From NCBI GenBank assembly GCA_045562555.1, contig JBJKVO010000004.1, positions 1 to 22,228 on the forward strand: DNA of 22,228 bases. The letters are read 5' to 3'. The DNA comes from UBA2588 sp002339805 (lineage in GTDB: Bacteria > Chloroflexota > Dehalococcoidia > Lucifugimonadales > UBA3495). Position 1 is the first letter of the stretch, and each line of letters starts with the position of its first letter. Both the position numbers and the translations under genes were made by a program. This document shows positions 1 to 7,337 of this stretch, one piece after another. The notes beneath the pieces were generated by a model. It was not told the DNA's origin, ran no database searches, and saw only the letters and a program-made list of their open reading frames with translations.

Positions 1-91
1 GCTGCTAAGCCGTAACAGATGATTCTGTATCCTAAGGACATTTGTGTATCTCATCTTATCTCCTCAACTATTATTACAGTCGAACTTTAAC

Positions 92-126
92 TATATCCCC
101 TTGTATAAAAGATGGGGGTATATTTT
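92..126 (+). terminator. Possible weak terminator hairpin
   Basis: Positions 92-100 can pair with 114-122 in a 9-bp stem containing one G-T wobble, with a 13-base loop. Four T follow at 123-126. On the plus strand this resembles a weak intrinsic terminator. It lies just beyond the stop codon of the minus-strand gene ending at 137, but read on that strand it has no T tract. It could serve a plus-strand gene lying left of the window. Nothing else is recognisable in bases 1-136. Confidence 0.3.
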
Positions 127-136
127 CACTTACTGA

Positions 137-922
137 TTATTCGGATGAATCTGGTGTCCATGCTCCTGTGAATTCATCAGGTCTCCTAAGACGACCATCA
201 CTACTAATAGAAAAATCTGACTCCGGTTCTCCTGTAATAGGATCTTCTACACCAACATACTCATAACGGGTTTGAACCCTTGAATAGTTGCCTTCGGCGT
301 CACTTTCATATCTAACTCGTCTTCCAATTTCATCAAGCATACCCAAAGACTGCTGAAACAGCCCTGGAGGTGGATAATCATCTGGAACTGTTCCCTCAAG
401 AACATAGAGTCGACGATTAAGCATATAAAGTCCAATGAAGGAACGGGATGCATCAGCATGGAGGATTTGAATCTGATGTCCTGGCACGCCATCTACCTGC
501 CCAAAGGCATCGTAGGTTATTTCGCCACTAGCACGCTTACGTATGTTCCATGCTTCATAAGCAATACTGCCCCTGATATCACGCAAATGTCCTCGGCCTG
601 TACAAGTATTAGGACTTACTATGTCATTCTCTGCTGCAATTTGACGGCAGAGAGTGATATGAGCCTCTTCAGCTGCCGTATAGTCCACAACAGTAATCGC
701 ATATTGGCTATTATTGCTTTGTGTGCTGTAAATACGGGCTGGAATAGTAGCACCAGACTCGGTGACATAGTCACTCTCTATTACCTCAGGGTCTCCGGGG
801 AAGTTCACAACAAACTGATCTTCTTGGTTCACGTATTTGATCCAGCCTTGTGAATAAGCAGCTCCAGATAGCAAAAGACTAAGAGTAAATGGTAGGAGTA
901 TGATTATTTTTAATAGGGGCAT
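137..922 (-). CDS. Exported protein of unknown function
   Basis: This is a 261-residue protein that I do not recognise. Residues 1-24 form a clear Sec signal peptide: a hydrophobic core rich in Leu and Ile, then AYS before Gln25. The mature part starts with an aromatic-rich stretch (YVNQEDQFVVNFPGDP), a pattern seen in short beta-rich periplasmic domains. There are no further membrane segments. Two cysteines (in LCRQ and NTCTG) could form a disulfide. The C-terminus is hydrophilic and rich in Asp, Glu, Ser and Arg, and looks disordered. A strong ribosome binding site (GAGGAG) precedes the ATG. It is the last gene of a three-gene minus-strand set, 30 bases after the DUF6152 gene, so co-transcription is likely. 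Export and gene reality are well supported; function is unknown. Confidence 0.8.
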   Translation of the reverse strand: MPLLKIIILLPFTLSLLLSGAAYSQGWIKYVNQEDQFVVNFPGDPEVIESDYVTESGATIPARIYSTQSNNSQYAITVVDYTAAEEAHITLCRQIAAENDIVSPNTCTGRGHLRDIRGSIAYEAWNIRKRASGEITYDAFGQVDGVPGHQIQILHADASRSFIGLYMLNRRLYVLEGTVPDDYPPPGLFQQSLGMLDEIGRRVRYESDAEGNYSRVQTRYEYVGVEDPITGEPESDFSISSDGRLRRPDEFTGAWTPDSSE

Positions 923-952
923 ATTTTTCTCCTCAAAAGTTGGGGCAAATAA

Positions 953-1327
953 TTAGTCGAATTCTTTCTCTGTACCATCGTCCAGAGTGATATAACCGAG
1001 TAAGCAACCTCTAGAGCCGTCTCTTAGTGGGTGACATCTCATCTTCAGGTCATCTCCCACCTGAATGCTTTCTTGAGTCCAGCCATCTCGTCGAAGTTGC
1101 GTAATACTGGCACCCTCAATGGCCCAGGGCCTAGGCTGACCATCCGCATCTGCTACCTCAAGGTAGATCCAACTATGGGGGTTTAACCAATGAATCTCAC
1201 TAACGGTACCCTCCAGAAACATCCATTCTGTCTCTACATAGTTGGCATGGGAGTGATGCCCCGATGCAACTGGATTAATAGCTATGAGCATGAAGATTGT
1301 TAAGGCACTCGTTATTCTTAATCTCAT
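953..1327 (-). CDS. DUF6152 family exported protein
   Basis: This 124-residue protein has a signal peptide (residues 1 to about 22, ending near PVASG), then the His-rich start HHSHANY of the mature chain. The core pattern fits DUF6152: FLEGTVSEIHWLNPHSWIYLEV, a W-A-I-E-G segment, LRRDGWTQESIQVGD and a Gly-rich C-terminus. (The first motif is quoted only as the family's usual G-T-V, W-x-N-P-H-x-W and V signature.) The length is normal for the family. The role of DUF6152 proteins is not established; they are small beta-rich periplasmic proteins, often encoded beside other exported proteins. GAGGAG precedes the ATG. The gene sits 29 bases after the GlcG-like gene and 30 bases before the unknown exported protein, which suggests one transcript. 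Confidence 0.85.
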   Translation of the reverse strand: MRLRITSALTIFMLIAINPVASGHHSHANYVETEWMFLEGTVSEIHWLNPHSWIYLEVADADGQPRPWAIEGASITQLRRDGWTQESIQVGDDLKMRCHPLRDGSRGCLLGYITLDDGTEKEFD

Positions 1328-1356
1328 TAACCTCTCCTCAAGGAATTGTTAGTTTT

Positions 1357-2479
1357 TTAGTTTGGATAAACAGGTACTGTAACTCGATCACCAAAAACAG
1401 ATTGTAGTCCTGCAATGGCACAGGCTTCATCGTCGTTACTACCGCCAACGCCGATCGCTCCTATCATTTGGCTATCAACCACTATTGGCAATCCTCCAGG
1501 TTCCAGGTGCCATCTGAATAAAAGAACAGATCGTGGTAAGCCATATGGTCTATTTGCTACTCCAGCTCCACGTACCGAGGTTGGTGTTCGACTTTGTAAG
1601 GCTGTTTGAGCACGCAGTTTAGCTGCTTCAATTCCGCTAGTAACCTGTCCATCCATTCGTTCTCCATGAACAGGTACACCAGAGGGATCTAATATGGTTA
1701 GTGACATTGTATCCCCACGTTCTGTTGCCCACGCACGGCAGGCTAAGGCTACATTTCTTGCAGCATCACCTGAGATTTGCGCTCCATTTTTGATGCCTGC
1801 AGCAGCAGCCCCTGTAACTACAAATTCAGGTGGAAGACTTGATGCTGGTGGCGAGTCCACAGAAAAGCGAGGGACTACCGCAACCACTGGTGTTTGCGGC
1901 CGTGGAATATCTTCAATCAATGGCGGCTGAGTGCCCATCACTTCAGTCATGGCCTTATGAGCACAGATCTCATCGCTCCACCCCTCAGCAATCCTTGGAG
2001 CAGATCCACCAACTCCGATAGCGCCGATTAGCTGATCATCCACAATGATTGGTAGCCCGCCAGAATTAGAAAACACCCCGAGTTCTATTTGTTGCCATTC
2101 TTCACTAGGGTTACGAATCACGCGATTCATTCGTTCTTTGCTTGGCCCACGTATTTGTAATGCGGTTTTTGCCTTCATTTCTGCAGTTGCAGTATTTACC
2201 CACATTTCCCCCATCCATACGATGAATGTAGACATCATTACCATCATTGTCGAGAACATAAACACTTATTGAGACCCCTCTTTCTCTAGCTAATCTTTCA
2301 CACGCCATCGTAATGCGTTCAGCTGTTTCGAGGTTGATCGTTGTACTATCAAGTATTTCTCGTGCTGCTGGCCCTGAAACTACAAATTTTGACGGAACGC
2401 TTTGTGCGTTCGCCACTGAAGCTATTGCCAGCGAGGTAATAGCACAAAAGACGCTAACCCTTAATGTATGTAAATTCAT
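1357..2479 (-). pseudogene. Tandem GlcG/HbpS-like (DUF336) exported protein, frameshifted
   Basis: Two overlapping reading frames together make one gene. Frame one (2479 down to 2111) gives a signal peptide ending VANA-Q and the first half of a GlcG/HbpS (DUF336, PF03928) domain up to HRMDGG, then drifts into nonsense. The other frame resumes at about 2210 with the rest of that domain (LPIIVDDQLIGAIGVGGS), a Pro-rich linker of about 35 residues and a complete second domain (LPIVVDSQMIGAIGVGGS). The extra base lies in the C run at 2208-2212. With four C instead of five, the join reads RMDGEMWVNTATAEMKAKTA, which matches repeat two (RMDGQVTSGIEAAKLRAQTA) residue for residue without a gap. The repaired protein would have about 373 residues. 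Family members include haem-binding HbpS and GlcG of the glycolate locus; the ligand here is unknown. It is the first gene of the three-gene exported set. The break may be a sequencing or assembly error. Confidence 0.85.
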
Positions 2480-2587
2480 GTTTTTTCCTACGAGATTTTT
2501 CTATTTTTTGTGCTGACTCGAATAAGTGACCAAAGAGTTTTTTAGCTTTTTAGTTCTCAGTCGTTTTAATGCCTAATCTCACTAATC

Positions 2588-2605
2588 TTAGGCTATTGAA
2601 TAATA
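2588..2605 (+). repeat. Imperfect direct repeat, left copy
   Basis: The 18-base sequence TTAGGCTATTGAATAATA recurs at 5019-5035 with one T missing. Both copies are intergenic and together they bracket the two divergent glycosyltransferase genes. This copy also overlaps a 6-bp inverted repeat (2571-2576 with 2588-2593). It could be a trace of an insertion event or chance in AT-rich DNA. Confidence 0.35.
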
Positions 2606-2635
2606 AGACTAAAAGAAGTCTAAATATAGCCCTAT

Positions 2636-3727
2636 CTAATTTGAGTTAAGAGGTCTTATTCCACTTTCACTGAACGCTTTTGATAGCTTTTCTATAACAT
2701 CGGTCACAGTTATAAGGTCCATAGCACGTGGGTTTCGTATACGTTGTCCCCATCTAACCTCATTTACTTTGGCATTGAACTCCCTCTTTAAAGCTTCCGG
2801 ATACTTATCGACAACCAAATGCTGGCTTTTATAAGGCCCTGTGCGGCTTTTATTAGATGTAGCATATAGACCCACTACAGGTGTTCCAACGGAGGTAGCC
2901 ATATGTGCTGGACCGGAGTCAGGGCAAAGCAAGACGGTAGTAAGTTCTAACAACGCAAGTAGCTGTTTTAGTGTGGTCTTACCGATCAGATTGATAACTC
3001 TACCTTGGCAATTATTTAAGATGTGTTCACCGTATTCTTGCTCTAGTTGTGTCACCCCTCCTGTAAGAATAGTTTTGGCCCCATATTCGGATGCTACGTA
3101 GTTCACAACCTCCTCATAATATTCGATGCCCCAATTTCTAAAGTTGCGAAGGCGTTGTCCGGAGCATGGGCTGATAAGTAATGTGGGTTCGTTATTATTA
3201 ATATGTTCTAGAGCGAAACCACGGTCTTTAGTCGAGATAGGAATATCCCAAGTCAATTCATTCGATTGAATATTTAGGGCTTTAACGAATCCAAAAAGTC
3301 CTTCTATGACGTGCTGTTGTGATCTAAAAGGAATATGTTCATTACAGAAGTACCACTGATAATCACGAGCTCTCTGACGGTCAAAGCCAAGACGGATTTT
3401 TGAAGAAATCATGAGGCTTACAAGATTTGCACGCATGGAAGCATGCATATGCAGTAAAAGATCAAAATTTTTATGTCGAACTTGTTTTAATACATCAAAG
3501 TACCCTCTAAAACCACGGTCTTTGTCTAGTACGATGAATTCAATGTCTTCAAGCCCTGCGAGAAGTGCATGCTCAGTTTTGCCGATTACCCAGGTCAGCT
3601 TTGTATCTGGCCAGGCTTTTTGTATTGCACGGACAATAGGAACTGTATGGCAAGTGTCTCCTATTGCAGACAGCCTGATGATACAAAGCCTTTTTGGAGG
3701 CAAATTAAGCTTAGATAACATAGTCAT
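2636..3727 (-). CDS. Glycosyltransferase family 9 (heptosyltransferase-type)
   Basis: This 363-residue protein resembles the ADP-heptose:LPS heptosyltransferases (WaaC/WaaF, RfaF), which add heptose to the inner core of lipopolysaccharide at the cytoplasmic face of the inner membrane. The N-terminal Rossmann half opens with IIRLSAIGDTCHTVP (about residues 16-30), the usual GT9 acceptor-side motif. The C-terminal half holds a PCSGQRLRNFRNW segment near 187 and the donor-site signature CPDSGPAHMATSVGTPVVGLY (about 268-288), with Asp270, Ser271 and His275. There is no signal peptide or membrane segment, and the length is typical. Sugar specificity cannot be read from the sequence, so no gene symbol is given. 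It is transcribed away from the GT4 gene across 113 bases, which should hold both promoters. Confidence 0.88.
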   Translation of the reverse strand: MTMLSKLNLPPKRLCIIRLSAIGDTCHTVPIVRAIQKAWPDTKLTWVIGKTEHALLAGLEDIEFIVLDKDRGFRGYFDVLKQVRHKNFDLLLHMHASMRANLVSLMISSKIRLGFDRQRARDYQWYFCNEHIPFRSQQHVIEGLFGFVKALNIQSNELTWDIPISTKDRGFALEHINNNEPTLLISPCSGQRLRNFRNWGIEYYEEVVNYVASEYGAKTILTGGVTQLEQEYGEHILNNCQGRVINLIGKTTLKQLLALLELTTVLLCPDSGPAHMATSVGTPVVGLYATSNKSRTGPYKSQHLVVDKYPEALKREFNAKVNEVRWGQRIRNPRAMDLITVTDVIEKLSKAFSESGIRPLNSN

Positions 3728-3840
3728 TTTTAGCTCTTAGAGTTAATGCATGATACTCAAAGAAGACTCATTTCTGTATGCATTCCTTTTATGTGTTCTG
3801 ATTAGTAACATCCATACACTTAGGTAGTTTAGAGATAATT

Positions 3841-4929
3841 GTGACTATAAAAGCCCTTTGCATAACTGAAGATCCAGATCGCCCCACTGTTGCGACATTT
3901 ATTGGTATGCATAGAGCTGGTATAGACCTGGCTGTCGTTTGTCCTCAGCAACACTACCGCCATGATGAGCTAATCGATGCGGGTCTAAAGACTATCCCTA
4001 TAGAATTTCGAGGGCGCTATGACTCTAAGGCAATTCGTTTGCTTCGTGAGGAGTTAGATAAAGGAAAGTATGACATTCTCCATATTTTAGGTAACCGAGC
4101 CTTACAAAATGGTTTGATAGCAACACGTGGCATGCATATACGTATAGTTGTCTATCGTGGGATTGTAGGAAATGTAAGCTTCTTTAATCCTATTTCATGG
4201 ATGCGGGTTCTTAATCCTAGAATTGATCGTATTATTTGTGTGGCAGATGCTATTCGTAAGTATTTTTTACAGATGCGCCCGAAATTTTTGCGTATATCTT
4301 CAAAACGACTTGTGACTATCCATAAAGGACACAGCTTAGACTGGTATACCAGTTCTCCTGCAAACCTTCAGGAGTTTGGTATTCCAAAGGAGGCTTTTGT
4401 GGTCGGTTGTGTGGCCACCTATCGACCCCGTAAGGGAATTGAAGTGTTAGTAGAGGCTATGGCCGACCTTCCTGATGATTGGAACGTTCATTTGATTCTG
4501 ATTGGTGACATGGCTTCTCCAAAATTAGATCAAAAGATTTCAAGAAGTTCTTCTGCAGATAGAATTCATAGGGTGGGATATGTAAAGGATGCCACGCCCT
4601 TAACTGCGGCCTGTGATCTTTTCGTCATGCCATCAATTAAAAGGGAGGGGCTTGCCCGTTCTGTAATTGAAGCCATGGCTTATCGTATTCCAACGATTGT
4701 GACGAATTGTGGTGGAAGCCCTGAGCTTGTTATTGATGGGGTGACAGGATTTGTTGTGCCTATAAAAAACCCTGATGCAATTAATAGTTCTATCAGGCGT
4801 ATGTATAAGGACCCTGATATGCGAAGACGTATGGGCGAGTCAGCCCGTCAGCGCATAGACAGCACTTTCCGCATACAAGACACTATTGATAAGACTATTG
4901 CTCTATATAGAAGTGTGTTATCACAGTGA
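3841..4929 (+). CDS. Glycosyltransferase family 4
   Basis: This 362-residue GT-B fold enzyme should transfer a sugar from a nucleotide-sugar donor in cell-envelope glycan synthesis. The C-terminal donor domain is clear: GCVATYRPRKGIEVLVEAM (about 189-207) opens it. The E-x7-E motif of retaining GT4 enzymes lies at Glu269 and Glu277 (REGLARSVIEAMA), followed by a TNCGGSPELV segment and GVTGFVVP. The N-terminal half is more divergent, as expected for the acceptor side. It is cytosolic or membrane-peripheral; no signal peptide is seen. The start is GTG, with AGAG at 3831-3834 six bases upstream. Divergence from the GT9 gene suggests both act on the same surface glycan, probably lipopolysaccharide core. 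The exact linkage is unknown. Confidence 0.88.
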   Translation: MTIKALCITEDPDRPTVATFIGMHRAGIDLAVVCPQQHYRHDELIDAGLKTIPIEFRGRYDSKAIRLLREELDKGKYDILHILGNRALQNGLIATRGMHIRIVVYRGIVGNVSFFNPISWMRVLNPRIDRIICVADAIRKYFLQMRPKFLRISSKRLVTIHKGHSLDWYTSSPANLQEFGIPKEAFVVGCVATYRPRKGIEVLVEAMADLPDDWNVHLILIGDMASPKLDQKISRSSSADRIHRVGYVKDATPLTAACDLFVMPSIKREGLARSVIEAMAYRIPTIVTNCGGSPELVIDGVTGFVVPIKNPDAINSSIRRMYKDPDMRRRMGESARQRIDSTFRIQDTIDKTIALYRSVLSQ

Positions 4930-5018
4930 TCTATAAAAGCATTTTTTAGAATGGTATAAATCTAGATTAATAATTAAAAAATAAAAACTTAAGTGCCAAT
5001 AATTGATCTGAGCTAGTG

Positions 5019-5035
5019 TTAGGCTATGAATAATA
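5019..5035 (+). repeat. Imperfect direct repeat, right copy
   Basis: TTAGGCTATGAATAATA matches the 18-base copy at 2588-2605 except for one missing T. It lies in the 191-base gap between the GT4 gene and the NHL-repeat gene. The rest of that gap is AT-rich with no clear terminator or promoter. Confidence 0.35.
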
Positions 5036-5108
5036 GGTTAGTTTTAAGATCAAGATTAGCCATAAAAACAAATTGAATAGTATATTTGAGAGCATAGTTT
5101 CTAATTTA

Positions 5109-5114
5109 AAAGGA
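5109..5114 (+). promoter_or_regulatory. Ribosome binding site deciding the NHL-protein start
   Basis: AAAGGA ends six bases before the ATG at 5121. This supports that ATG over an in-frame TTG at 5073, which would add 16 residues in front of an otherwise normal signal peptide. Confidence 0.65.
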
Positions 5115-5120
5115 ATAATT

Positions 5121-6197
5121 ATGAGGTGTTTAAGCGCCATAGTACTAGTTACTTTTTCATTGTCCTTATTTGTTCATCCGGCGATTGCGCAGCAGACAAA
5201 TAATGACGTACCGTTGATTCCATACCACTCAGTTCCAAATTTTCTTAAGTACTCACCAGAAAGGAATCTAGGGGAAATATTAGGAGTAGCAGTTAATTCT
5301 AAGGGAAGAATAATGGTGCTTAATCATCCTGGTTCTGCTCACAATGGAGGACCTCTCTACGGCAACGCTACAACGGAAATTTTAGAATTTGACGAAAATG
5401 GTTATTTTGTTCGAGAGATTGGTCAAGGTGTGTATGGCCTCGGTTATTCGCACCATATTCGCTATGACAAATATGACAATTTGTGGCTAGTAGATAAAGG
5501 AGCAAATTCAGTTATTAAATTTGATCCTGCCGGCTATGTAACGATGAACCTTGGAAGGCGGCCAGAGGGTTTCGATCCATATCATCATGTTGATGGAGCT
5601 GATGCTGTGCCTCGAGACGGTTATTTTGGTGGGCCAAGTGATGTGGCGTGGGATGAAGAAGACAATATTTTTGTAAGTGATGGTTATCTCAATTCACGAA
5701 TAGCAAAGTATGACAAGCATGGTAATTGGATAAAAACCTGGGGTTCTTTTGGTTCCGAACCTGGCCAGTTAAATTTGCCGCATAGCATGCATAATGATCG
5801 TGAAGGAAACCTTTATGTTGCTGATCGTACTAATCGTCGAATTCAGGTATTTGATTCAGAAGGTAACTTCCTAAGAATAATCTTGTTAAATGCCCCGTTT
5901 GATAAGTCAATGCAACCAGTACTTGGTAATGTAGATCCGAATCAGCCGGATGAAACGCAGCCTTGGGCAGTATGTATTTCACAGGGTAGTCCACAGTATT
6001 TATGGGCTGCTGATCAGCATCCAGGGCGCATCTATAAAATTCAGTTGGATGGCAAGATTGTGGGTATGCTAGGCGAGTCTGGTAAGCAACTTGGGCAGTT
6101 CAACTGGATTCATGGAATTGACTGCTCTCAGGAAGGTGTTTTATATATTGCTGATCTTAATAATTGGCGTGTTCAGAAGCTGATATTGAATCCCTAA
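5121..6197 (+). CDS. Exported NHL-repeat beta-propeller protein
   Basis: From the ATG at 5121 this is a 358-residue protein with a signal peptide ending AIAQQ (about residues 1-24), so it is periplasmic or secreted. The remainder is a series of NHL-type blades. The clearest carry a D-G/N-x-L/I-x-V-A/S-D core: DNLWLVDKGANSVIKFD, DNIFVSDGYLNSRIAKYD, GNLYVADRTNRRIQVFD and GVLYIADLNNWRVQKL. Such six-bladed propellers also form the lyase domain of peptidylglycine amidating enzymes, which is why similar proteins are often labelled that way. I see no second catalytic domain here, and enzymatic activity is not established. Ligand or protein binding is equally possible. The cyclase-family gene follows after 40 bases on the same strand. 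Confidence 0.85.
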   Translation: MRCLSAIVLVTFSLSLFVHPAIAQQTNNDVPLIPYHSVPNFLKYSPERNLGEILGVAVNSKGRIMVLNHPGSAHNGGPLYGNATTEILEFDENGYFVREIGQGVYGLGYSHHIRYDKYDNLWLVDKGANSVIKFDPAGYVTMNLGRRPEGFDPYHHVDGADAVPRDGYFGGPSDVAWDEEDNIFVSDGYLNSRIAKYDKHGNWIKTWGSFGSEPGQLNLPHSMHNDREGNLYVADRTNRRIQVFDSEGNFLRIILLNAPFDKSMQPVLGNVDPNQPDETQPWAVCISQGSPQYLWAADQHPGRIYKIQLDGKIVGMLGESGKQLGQFNWIHGIDCSQEGVLYIADLNNWRVQKLILNP

Positions 6198-6237
6198 TTT
6201 TGATGCAATAAAGAACTGCGTTTGCGGAGTCATTAAA

Positions 6238-7269
6238 ATGGATACAAAAACAGGCTTTTGGCCAATTTATGCACTTATAGTGCCTATTTTTTTGGCAGTA
6301 ATGGCACCAGTACAGACAGTAGTTGGACAGACCCGGGAGGAGGGACCATGGTGGCCTTCACCTCATGGTGCCCAGGATCAGGCAGGCGCATCTAATTATG
6401 TTACTGCGGTGAAAATCCTTTCAGCGTTGCAGATTCCTGTGACAGGCCAAACTTATGAGCTCGGGCATATGTATGAGCCAAGCATGCCGCTTTATGGGTC
6501 AAGGCCATATTTTATGCAGGTAACTCCACCTCTACCGCCAACTAGTGGAGAGGGAGGCGTTTCCAATTCCGAGTATTTTTCAGGGTTTATAGGCCAAATG
6601 GGAACTCAGTTTGATGGTCTTGCTCATCAGGGTGGAAATATTCAAATGGAAGATGGGTCCTTTCAATCTGTTTTTTACAATGGGTTCAACGTTGATGATC
6701 TTTTTGGAGAGAACCGCGGTAGAGGAGGCGTAGAGGCCTTAGGCGTTGAGCAAATGAAACCATTCATCACTCGTGGAATTCTAATTGATATTGCCGGTTA
6801 TAAAGGGGTTGTTGCTTTGCCTGCTGCTTATGAGGTCACTGTTGAAGATATGCATGGCGCGCTTGCCAGGCAGGAAATGAGCGTGAGCGATATTGAGCAA
6901 GGTGACGCAGTATTTTTCAACTATGGGTGGTCTATAAATTGGGGGAACCCCTCAAAATATAATGATTCTTATATTGGAGTGGGTGAAAACGAAGGATCTC
7001 CAGGAATTTATGGCGATATAGTTCGTGTACTTATTGAACGCAAGATTTCTCTTGTAGGCGCTGATAGTTGCTGCGTTGAAGTTAGGCCTCGACCAGGTGT
7101 AGAAAACGTTCACAGAATGTTGTTTCTTGGGGAAGGGATTCCAATGCTCGAGAATATGGAACTTAGAGAGCTTGCTGCGGATGAGGTATATGAATTCTTA
7201 TTTATAGGATTGCCTGAGAGAATCAAGGGAGCGACTGGTTCGCCGATGAGGCCAATGGCAGTTAGATAA
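6238..7269 (+). CDS. Exported cyclase-family (kynurenine formamidase-like) hydrolase
   Basis: This 343-residue member of the cyclase family (PF04199) has an N-terminal hydrophobic segment (about residues 10-30, ending VVGQ) that looks like a signal peptide. The metal-site region reads MGTQFDGLAH (about 121-130). The classic H-x-G-T-H-x-D-x-x-x-H thus becomes Q-M-G-T-Q-F-D-G-L-A-H, keeping Asp126 and His130 but with Gln for the first two His. The rest follows the family: a long central fold, AEDMHG-like TVEDMHGAL, LVGADSCCVEVRP, and the C-terminal IKGATGSPMRPMAVR. Related enzymes hydrolyse amides or cyclic substrates such as N-formylkynurenine or isatin. The substrate here is unknown. GGAG at 6226-6229 precedes the ATG. 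Likely co-transcribed with the NHL-repeat gene; convergent with the SDR-like gene. Confidence 0.88.
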   Translation: MDTKTGFWPIYALIVPIFLAVMAPVQTVVGQTREEGPWWPSPHGAQDQAGASNYVTAVKILSALQIPVTGQTYELGHMYEPSMPLYGSRPYFMQVTPPLPPTSGEGGVSNSEYFSGFIGQMGTQFDGLAHQGGNIQMEDGSFQSVFYNGFNVDDLFGENRGRGGVEALGVEQMKPFITRGILIDIAGYKGVVALPAAYEVTVEDMHGALARQEMSVSDIEQGDAVFFNYGWSINWGNPSKYNDSYIGVGENEGSPGIYGDIVRVLIERKISLVGADSCCVEVRPRPGVENVHRMLFLGEGIPMLENMELRELAADEVYEFLFIGLPERIKGATGSPMRPMAVR

Positions 7270-7337
7270 AGTTAGCCCTTCACACACCTGGTATTTTGCC
7301 TATTTGACTGACCGCCGCTTACTAGGAAGCAGTTTTA

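Noticed and set aside
42..266. Plus-strand 74-codon open frame at the left edge
   Set aside because: It overlaps the C-terminal coding part of the well-supported minus-strand exported protein, has no ribosome binding site, and its product looks like an antisense translation.
458..853. Plus-strand 131-codon open frame
   Set aside because: It lies entirely antisense within the 137-922 gene; no signal, motif or ribosome binding site supports it.
2571..2593. Inverted repeat GCCTAA/TTAGGC
   Set aside because: Six base pairs with an 11-base loop and no T tract on either strand; it may be chance. It is kept only as context for the direct repeat.
2598..2621. Possible terminator of the GT9 gene (AGACT/AGTCT stem on the minus strand)
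   Set aside because: The stem is only five base pairs and AT-rich, and the following T stretch is broken (TTATTATT); too weak to call.
3728..3840. Two ATGCAT palindromes in the divergent glycosyltransferase promoter region
   Set aside because: A six-base palindrome occurring twice in AT-rich DNA is not enough to propose an operator.
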